A stretch of DNA of 64,000 nucleotides. It comes from Coprobacillus cateniformis (GTDB taxonomy: Bacteria > Bacillota_I > Bacilli_A > Erysipelotrichales > Coprobacillaceae). Below the pieces are notes generated by a model, which had not been told where the DNA came from, searched no databases, and worked only from the letters and a program-made list of their open reading frames with translations. Position numbers and translations under genes: made by a program. Numbering within the stretch: position 1 is the stretch's first letter; the number at the start of each line of letters is the position of its first letter. Of the stretch, positions 58,491 through 64,000 are shown one piece after another. The stretch spans positions 3,308,041 through 3,372,040 of the forward strand of contig NZ_WSNW01000001.1 of NCBI RefSeq assembly GCF_009767585.1. Direction: 5' to 3'.

Positions 58491-60365
58491 ATGAATCTTG
58501 AAAAGATCAAAAATCCAGAATTTATAAAACAATTAAATATTGAGGAGTTGGAAGATCTTGCAAGTGATATCAGACAGTTTATTATAAAGAGCGTTTCACA
58601 AACTGGTGGTCATTTTTCTAGCAATCTTGGTATTGTTGAATTGACAATAGCACTTCATTATATTTTTGATTCTCCACAGGATAAAATGATTTATGACGTA
58701 GGACATCAATCTTATGTGCATAAGATATTGACAGGACGGGCTAAAGATTTTACAACGCTTAGACAATTTGAAGGGTTGAGTGGTTTTCAAAAACGAAAGG
58801 AAAGTGTTCATGATGTTTGGGAAGCTGGACATTCTTCAACAGCTATATCAGGTGGTATAGGGATGGCTGTTGCACGTGATCTTAATCATGAAGATGGAGA
58901 TGTGCTTTGTATAGTTGGAGACGCAGCTATTATGAGTGGTGAGTCTTTTGAAGCTCTTAATCATTTAGGTTCTATTGATTCTAAAGTCATTATTATTTTG
59001 AATGATAATGATATGTCAATTTCAAAAAATGTTGGTGGATTTAGTAATTTTCTATCTGAGGTGCGTATTTCTACACAATATAAGAATGCTAAATACAATT
59101 ATGTATCTTTTCTTGAAAAATCAAAACTTGGAAAAAAAGTCTATAAATTCACAAAGAGAATTAAAGATCATATCAAGGAAAATGTTTTAGAAGACAATAT
59201 TTTTGGTGAGTTTGGTTTGGATTATATTGGTCCAGTAGATGGGCATGATTTTAGAGAACTTTTTAATGCATTGAGTTTAGCAAAGGAAATGTCACACAGT
59301 GTGGTTGTCCATGTTCATACAATAAAAGGAAAAGGTTATGTATTGGCTGAAAATGACCGCCAAGGCGTTTATCATGGTGTCGCACCTTTTGATTATAAAG
59401 AAGGAATATATAAAAAAGAGTCACAACTTATGAGTTGGAGTGCTGTTGTTTCTTCACAAATTGAAAAATTAATGAAAGAAGACGAAGATATTGTTGTTAT
59501 TACTCCTGCTATGATTTCAGGGAGTTGTTTAGGTGAAATTTTTAGAAAATATCCTCATCGGAGTTTTGATGTTGGTATTGCAGAAGAACATGCTATGACT
59601 TTTGCAGCAGGGTTATCTGTTGCCCATAAAAAACCATACATTACTATTTACTCATCGTTTTTACAGCGTTGCTATGATCAAATTAATCATGATATAGCTA
59701 GAATGAATTTGCCATGTCTTATTGGTGTTGACAGATGTGGACTGGTGGGAGCAGATGGTGAAACACATCATGGAGTTTTTGATATAAGTTTTCTGTCTGC
59801 TATACCTCATATTGTCTATATGACTCCGAAAGATACGCAAGAGGCTCGCAGAATGGTTAATACAGCTATGAAAAACTTTGATATGCCATATATTATGCGA
59901 TTCCCTCGCGGAAATGTTTTTGATTGTGATGTTGCAACTGATGAGTTTATTGAGATTGGGACTTGGGAAAAAATCATTGATGATCAAACACATCATTTAA
60001 CAATTATTACATATGATGCTAAAGTTAATACAGTTAAAGAGTTGATTGAAAAAAATCATTTGCCAATTAATCTTGTCAATGCAAGATTTATAAAACCAAT
60101 GGATGAGAAGATGCTCAATGAATTCTATGATAATCATCAGGATTTAATTATTTATGAAACTGATTTAATGATTGGCTCATTAGGATCGATGATTGCAAAA
60201 TATTATTCTCAAAATCATATGAATATAAGTATAGATTATTTAGGAATTGATGACAGGTATACACCTCAAGGAGATGTTGAAACTTTATTAAAATATGAAA
60301 ACATGAGTTTGGATGATCTTTTCAATGTTATAAAGGAGAAATGTCATGAAGAAGGAAAGAGTTGA
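58491..60365 (+). CDS. dxs: 1-deoxy-D-xylulose-5-phosphate synthase
   Basis: Thiamine-diphosphate enzyme that starts the MEP pathway from pyruvate and glyceraldehyde 3-phosphate. The TPP motif is GDAAIMSGESFEALNHLG with N-D-N following. HSVVVHVHTIKGKGY, VGIAEEHAMTFAAGL and DRCGLVGADGETHHG are diagnostic. The 624-residue length is normal. It starts directly after the ispA stop and overlaps tlyA by 20 bp. Confidence 0.97.
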   Translation: MNLEKIKNPEFIKQLNIEELEDLASDIRQFIIKSVSQTGGHFSSNLGIVELTIALHYIFDSPQDKMIYDVGHQSYVHKILTGRAKDFTTLRQFEGLSGFQKRKESVHDVWEAGHSSTAISGGIGMAVARDLNHEDGDVLCIVGDAAIMSGESFEALNHLGSIDSKVIIILNDNDMSISKNVGGFSNFLSEVRISTQYKNAKYNYVSFLEKSKLGKKVYKFTKRIKDHIKENVLEDNIFGEFGLDYIGPVDGHDFRELFNALSLAKEMSHSVVVHVHTIKGKGYVLAENDRQGVYHGVAPFDYKEGIYKKESQLMSWSAVVSSQIEKLMKEDEDIVVITPAMISGSCLGEIFRKYPHRSFDVGIAEEHAMTFAAGLSVAHKKPYITIYSSFLQRCYDQINHDIARMNLPCLIGVDRCGLVGADGETHHGVFDISFLSAIPHIVYMTPKDTQEARRMVNTAMKNFDMPYIMRFPRGNVFDCDVATDEFIEIGTWEKIIDDQTHHLTIITYDAKVNTVKELIEKNHLPINLVNARFIKPMDEKMLNEFYDNHQDLIIYETDLMIGSLGSMIAKYYSQNHMNISIDYLGIDDRYTPQGDVETLLKYENMSLDDLFNVIKEKCHEEGKS

Positions 60366-61149
60366 TGTTCTTTGTGTAGAGCAAGGTTTATTTGATTCAA
60401 GAGAGAAAGCCAAAAGAGCAATTATGGCTGGGATTGTTAGAGATGAATATGATTATATTGATAAGCCAGGAACAAAAATACCTGTTGATTCACAGCTTTA
60501 TATAAAGGGTGAACAATTGGCATATGTTTCCCGTGGTGGTTTAAAATTAGAAAAAGCTATCAAAGAATTTGGGCTTGATTTAAACGGTTTGATTATGCTA
60601 GATATTGGATCATCCACTGGTGGATTTACAGATTGTGGCCTACAAAATGGCGTTAAAGAAGTTTATGCTTTGGATGTTGGGACGAATCAATTGGTTTGGA
60701 AGTTACGTAATGATGAACGTGTTCATGTAATGGAAAAAACGAATTTTAGATATGCAACACTTGATATGTTTCAATTTGGACAACCTGAATTTGTAAGCAT
60801 TGATGTTTCATTTATATCTTTAAAGCATATATTTCCTGCACTGTCTCATATTTTAAAAAAAGATGGTTATATTGTTGCATTAATCAAACCTCAATTTGAG
60901 GCTGGAAAAGATGATGTTGGAAAGCATGGGATTGTAAGCGAGCCATCTGTTCATGAGCGTGTTATTAAGGAAGTTATTGATTATGCTCATGATTCTCACA
61001 TGTCTTTAAAACAATTGACATATTCACCTATTACTGGTGGTGTTGGTAATATAGAGTTTTTAGGTTGTTTTCAAAACAATGAAACTCAGGATTGTTTTAT
61101 AGATGTTCAAAAAGTTGTTGCTACAGCACATCAATACTTTAAAGGGTAG
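60346..61149 (+). CDS. tlyA: TlyA family 16S/23S rRNA ribose methyltransferase
   Basis: A 267-residue protein with an N-terminal S4 domain (KERVDVLCVEQGLFDSREKA) and an FtsJ-like SAM methyltransferase (MLDIGSSTGGFTDCGLQNG, ALDVGTNQL, ALIKPQFEAGKDDVGKHGIV). Family members methylate 2'-OH in 16S and/or 23S rRNA; some are called haemolysins, which is misleading. In Bacillus (yqxC) ahrC comes next; here recN follows directly. Confidence 0.93.
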   Translation: MKKERVDVLCVEQGLFDSREKAKRAIMAGIVRDEYDYIDKPGTKIPVDSQLYIKGEQLAYVSRGGLKLEKAIKEFGLDLNGLIMLDIGSSTGGFTDCGLQNGVKEVYALDVGTNQLVWKLRNDERVHVMEKTNFRYATLDMFQFGQPEFVSIDVSFISLKHIFPALSHILKKDGYIVALIKPQFEAGKDDVGKHGIVSEPSVHERVIKEVIDYAHDSHMSLKQLTYSPITGGVGNIEFLGCFQNNETQDCFIDVQKVVATAHQYFKG

Positions 61150-61157
61150 GTGATAGT

Positions 61158-62807
61158 ATGTTAAAAAGTTTATATATTTCTTCTTTTGTTATTATTGATC
61201 AGACACGTATTGATTTTGAAAGTGGTATGAGTGTTCTCACTGGTGAAACAGGCGCTGGTAAATCTATTATTATTGATGCATTAGGGCAGTTGTGTGGGAA
61301 TAGGGCTTCTGTATCGTTAATTAAGAAAAACTGCTCTAAAGCGATTATAGAGGGTGTTTTTGATGCAACTATGAATGAAGCGTTGGAAGATATATGTGAA
61401 CAGTTACATATTGAACCAGATGAACAGTTTGTTATTACTAAAGAAATTCTTCAATCAGGAAAAAGCAATATTAAAATAAATTATCAAAATGCTTCAAATC
61501 AAGCATTGAAGTTATTGATGCCTTTGCTAATAGATATTCATTCACAGTTTGAAACTCAAAAACTTTTTGAAGAAAAAAACCATATTATATTATTAGATGA
61601 GTTTTCTTCTCAGGAATTGGCTGATTTACAAAAAAAATATGCAGATTTATATACTTCTTATAAAGAACTTAAAACGAAATTAAAAAAGACACTTGAAGAA
61701 GATATGAGTGATGAACAATTAGATTTTTTAGAGAGTCAATTGGATGAAATTGATAAAGTTGAGTATACTGATGATGAGGTAGATGAATTAGAAAACGAGT
61801 TAAAAATGCTTCAAAATTTTGAAAAAATGAACGAAGATATACAGAATTTTGATAGATTAATGAATTCTTCAAAAGGAGCATTGCCTTTAATTAAAGAAAG
61901 TTTAAATGCATTAGAGTCAGTCAATGAAATAGAGGCATTTCAAAAATCATATGATAACATTTATAATCAGTACTATTTACTTATTGATGACTATGAAAAT
62001 GTTATGGAAACATATAGGGAATTTCAATTCGATCAATATCGTTTTAATGAAATTCAAGAAACTCTTTATATAATTAATAGATTAAAGCGAAAATATGGTT
62101 TTACGATGGAAAGAATTAAGGAATATCGAAATGATATCATCGAAAAAATAGAAAAAATATCTCATCGTGAAGAATATATTCAAGATTTGCAAAAACAAGT
62201 TTCTGAATCAAAAGATGCTGCACTTTTAATTGCTAATCAAATGCATCATATTCGCTTAAAAAATGCAAATCATTTTGAAAGGCTTATCCAAAAAGAATTT
62301 AGGGACTTATATTTGGATAAAGCAATATTAAAAGTGAATTTTGATAGAGTTGAACTATGTAAAAATGGAATTGATAAAATACAATTTTTAGTTTCTATTA
62401 ATAAAGGTCAAGATTTGAGTTTGCTTAACGAAAGTGCTAGTGGTGGAGAAATATCTCGTATTATGCTTGCAATAAAGACAATTATTTTGGCATATAGTTC
62501 AATAGAAACCATTATTTTTGATGAAGTCGATACTGGCGTTAGTGGTAAAGTAGCATCTAGTATTGGTGATAAAATGCTTCAATTGGCACAAAATAAGCAA
62601 GTTATTTGTATTACACATTTACCACAGGTTGCTTGTTTAGCTGAGCATCATTATTGTATCGAAAAAATGATTACTGATCATGAAACGACAACAGCAGTGC
62701 ATCTTTTAAGTAAAAATAGTCGTATAGAAGAAATTGCTAAGATGCTTTCAGGAGAAAAATTAACACCTGAAGCTATAGAAAATGCAAAAAAATTATTGAA
62801 TGTATAA
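61158..62807 (+). CDS. recN: DNA repair protein RecN
   Basis: SMC-like double-strand-break repair ATPase. Walker A GETGAGKS (29-36), a long central coiled coil (about 150-360), and the C-terminal signature SASGGEISRIMLA with Walker B TIIFDEVDTGVSG are visible. The 549-residue length is normal. Its stop codon overlaps the -35 box of the predicted spoIVB promoter. Confidence 0.96.
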   Translation: MLKSLYISSFVIIDQTRIDFESGMSVLTGETGAGKSIIIDALGQLCGNRASVSLIKKNCSKAIIEGVFDATMNEALEDICEQLHIEPDEQFVITKEILQSGKSNIKINYQNASNQALKLLMPLLIDIHSQFETQKLFEEKNHIILLDEFSSQELADLQKKYADLYTSYKELKTKLKKTLEEDMSDEQLDFLESQLDEIDKVEYTDDEVDELENELKMLQNFEKMNEDIQNFDRLMNSSKGALPLIKESLNALESVNEIEAFQKSYDNIYNQYYLLIDDYENVMETYREFQFDQYRFNEIQETLYIINRLKRKYGFTMERIKEYRNDIIEKIEKISHREEYIQDLQKQVSESKDAALLIANQMHHIRLKNANHFERLIQKEFRDLYLDKAILKVNFDRVELCKNGIDKIQFLVSINKGQDLSLLNESASGGEISRIMLAIKTIILAYSSIETIIFDEVDTGVSGKVASSIGDKMLQLAQNKQVICITHLPQVACLAEHHYCIEKMITDHETTTAVHLLSKNSRIEEIAKMLSGEKLTPEAIENAKKLLNV

Positions 62808-62830
62808 TTCAAAGCATATATGCCAAAATA
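62802..62830 (+). promoter_or_regulatory. Candidate sigma-F/G (forespore) promoter of spoIVB
   Basis: GTATA (62802-62806) and CAAAATA (62824-62830) are 17 bp apart. The -35 matches the forespore GHATR consensus fully and the -10 matches CATWMTA at six of seven positions. Bacillus spoIVB is transcribed by sigma-F and sigma-G. Confidence 0.5.
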
Positions 62831-62832
62831 AA

Positions 62833-62855
62833 CTGTAATCAAAAAAAGATTACAG
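62833..62855 (+). promoter_or_regulatory. Hairpin abutting the spoIVB ribosome binding site
   Basis: CTGTAATC (62833-62840) pairs with GATTACAG (62848-62855) around seven As; its last G starts the GGGAGG site. It could modulate translation of the checkpoint protease. Confidence 0.45.
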
Positions 62856-62870
62856 GGAGGTGTATATGCT

Positions 62871-63866
62871 TTGCTTTTTAAAAAGTTAAGTATTACACTC
62901 GTTATTGTCGTGACGATGTTATTCCAGACAGTCAATGTATTTGCAGCAGATGTTATTTTAGGTGGACAATCAATAGGGATAGAGTTAGATTATGATGGTG
63001 TATTGATTACTGGAACATATGATATTTCTATTGACAATAAAAAGTACAATCCTTCTTCAGATGGGTATTTAACAGGAGATATCATTAAGAAAGTGAATGG
63101 ACAAAGTATTGATTCAATATCAACTTTAATGGCAAACGTTGAAAAGGAAATTGATAACAAAAATACGATTACACTTACACTCTCACGTGATAAAAAAGAA
63201 CTCCACAAAGAATTAAAGTTCCAGGAATCAGATGGGAAGTTCACAACAGGTTTATATGTACAGGATGGGTTGACTGGTGTAGGAACAATGACATATTTTA
63301 ATCCTGCCACACATCATTTTGGGGCCTTAGGGCATGTTATGATGGATGTATCGTTAGAAAGTGATGTTATTATTAAAAAAGGCAGTGTCTATAATTCATA
63401 TGTCAAAAAAATCAATCCTTCAGAAAATGGTAAACCAGGTGAAAAAATAGCCGAAATAGGTTCGATTCAAATTGGAACGATATATGATAATAATAATTAT
63501 GGTATTTATGGGAATTATGATGATTATCCTAGTCAAGATAAACAAATAATTTCTACGGCTTCTATGGATGAAGTTGAAGAGGGAGAGGCTTATTTCTTAA
63601 CCGTTTTAGATGGTCATACACTTACAAAATGCTCTATCAATATTACAAAACTAAAAAAACAGAACGAGCCTTCTATTAAAGGTATTACTTTTGAAATTAC
63701 AGATGAAAAAGTTCTTTCTTTAACAAATGGGGTTGTTCAAGGAATGAGTGGATCACCAATTATACAAAATGGGAAGTTAATTGGGTGTGTTACTCATGTT
63801 GATGTCAACAATGTTCACCAAGGTTATGGATTATACATCGATTGGATGCTTGAAAACGACAAATAG
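62871..63866 (+). CDS. spoIVB: SpoIVB signalling serine peptidase
   Basis: Forespore-secreted S55 peptidase that cuts SpoIVFA and so frees SpoIVFB to activate sigma-K. A signal sequence (LSITLVIVVTMLFQTVNVFAA) is followed by a PDZ domain (YLTGDIIKKVNGQSIDSIST) and the peptidase: His in HHFGALGHVMMD, Ser in GVVQGMSGSPIIQNG. At 331 residues it is shorter than Bacillus SpoIVB. The TTG start has GGGAGGTG 8 bp upstream; ATG 62866 is in another frame and reads only seven codons. recN-spoIVB is the conserved order; spo0A would be expected after the window. Confidence 0.92.
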   Translation: MLFKKLSITLVIVVTMLFQTVNVFAADVILGGQSIGIELDYDGVLITGTYDISIDNKKYNPSSDGYLTGDIIKKVNGQSIDSISTLMANVEKEIDNKNTITLTLSRDKKELHKELKFQESDGKFTTGLYVQDGLTGVGTMTYFNPATHHFGALGHVMMDVSLESDVIIKKGSVYNSYVKKINPSENGKPGEKIAEIGSIQIGTIYDNNNYGIYGNYDDYPSQDKQIISTASMDEVEEGEAYFLTVLDGHTLTKCSINITKLKKQNEPSIKGITFEITDEKVLSLTNGVVQGMSGSPIIQNGKLIGCVTHVDVNNVHQGYGLYIDWMLENDK

Positions 63867-63869
63867 GGA

Positions 63870-63896
63870 AGGAATCGCTCAAGATTCCTTTTTCTT
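63870..63896 (+). terminator. Intrinsic terminator after spoIVB
   Basis: AAGGAATC (63870-63877) pairs with GATTCCTT (63884-63891) around GCTCAA, then Ts. Confidence 0.85.
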
Positions 63897-64000
63897 ATTT
63901 CAACATAAAAAGACATTTGATAGGATATCGTGTCGTAAATATGGGTGAAAAAAATGACGAATTTGTGAAAATTCCGCTTTGACTATGTTTTCTTTACTTT

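Noticed and set aside
1..64000. CRISPR arrays, tRNA or rRNA genes, insertion sequences, prophage
   Set aside because: I read both strands for repeated spacers, cloverleaf-like cores, transposases and integrases and saw none; a covariance-model scan could still find a small RNA that I missed.

Overview
This window is one continuous stretch of core chromosome from a low-G+C, spore-forming Firmicute. Essentially every intact gene lies on the + strand. Codons are strongly A/T-biased, ribosome binding sites are strong GGAGG types, and translation, cell-shape, competence-pilus and sporulation genes are interleaved in Bacillus-like order. The reduced version of that order (mreB, folC, accBC, ahrC, proS, spoIIIAA-AG and truB/ribF are absent from their usual slots) and the unusual EF-P loop suggest an Erysipelotrichia/Coprobacillaceae-type gut bacterium. 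That placement is inference, not proof.

Layout. (1) 1-15167: trigger factor (5' end cut by the window), lon, engB, an orphan PTS IIB, spoVID-like and ysxE-like spore-coat genes, a valine T-box driving a membrane protein plus valS, a double-glycine-leader peptide, a SPOR-domain protein in the spoIIB slot, radC, mreC, mreD, a divergent minC, minD, spoIVFA and spoIVFB. (2) 15186-18473: rpsB-tsf-pyrH-frr. (3) 18482-23153: an accessory cassette inserted between frr and uppS. It holds a frameshifted MerR/GyrI-type regulator and a very long TrmO-TrmO-UvrA2 fusion whose promoter has the 19-bp spacer typical of MerR control. (4) 23253-36243: uppS-cdsA-dxr-rseP-polC, then rimP-nusA-ylxR-ylxQ-infB-rbfA. 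(5) 36248-43406: a short-chain dehydrogenase, nagA, an aldose-epimerase-like gene, small Cse60-like and DUF1540-like genes, a lipoprotein, rsuA-type pseudouridine synthase, trmB, thioredoxin, ytpR, an SftA-linker-like protein and acpS. (6) 43405-49540: gene-poor spacers around an unknown membrane-anchored protein, a tail-less SSB, lepA, a class B PBP and rpmG. (7) 49560-63896: a metallo-hydrolase, a complete comGA-GG pilus operon, efp, an orphan spoIIIAH, asp23/yqhY, nusB, xseA-xseB, ispA, dxs, tlyA, recN and spoIVB.

How the genes work together. The translation factors (rpsB, tsf, frr, infB, rbfA, rimP, nusA, nusB, efp, lepA, valS, trmB) sit beside lipid-carrier and isoprenoid genes (dxr, dxs, ispA, uppS, cdsA), envelope and division genes (mreCD, minCD, a PBP) and intramembrane proteases (rseP, spoIVFB). 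Sporulation genes are spread among them. spoVID and spoIIIAH have good sigma-E promoter matches, and spoIVB, which triggers the SpoIVFB checkpoint, has a sigma-F/G match. The most novel-looking item is the MerR + TrmO/UvrA2 cassette. Next come the GG-leader peptide, an ATT-started comGF, the lone spoIIIAH and an EF-P with Arg where Lys is usual.
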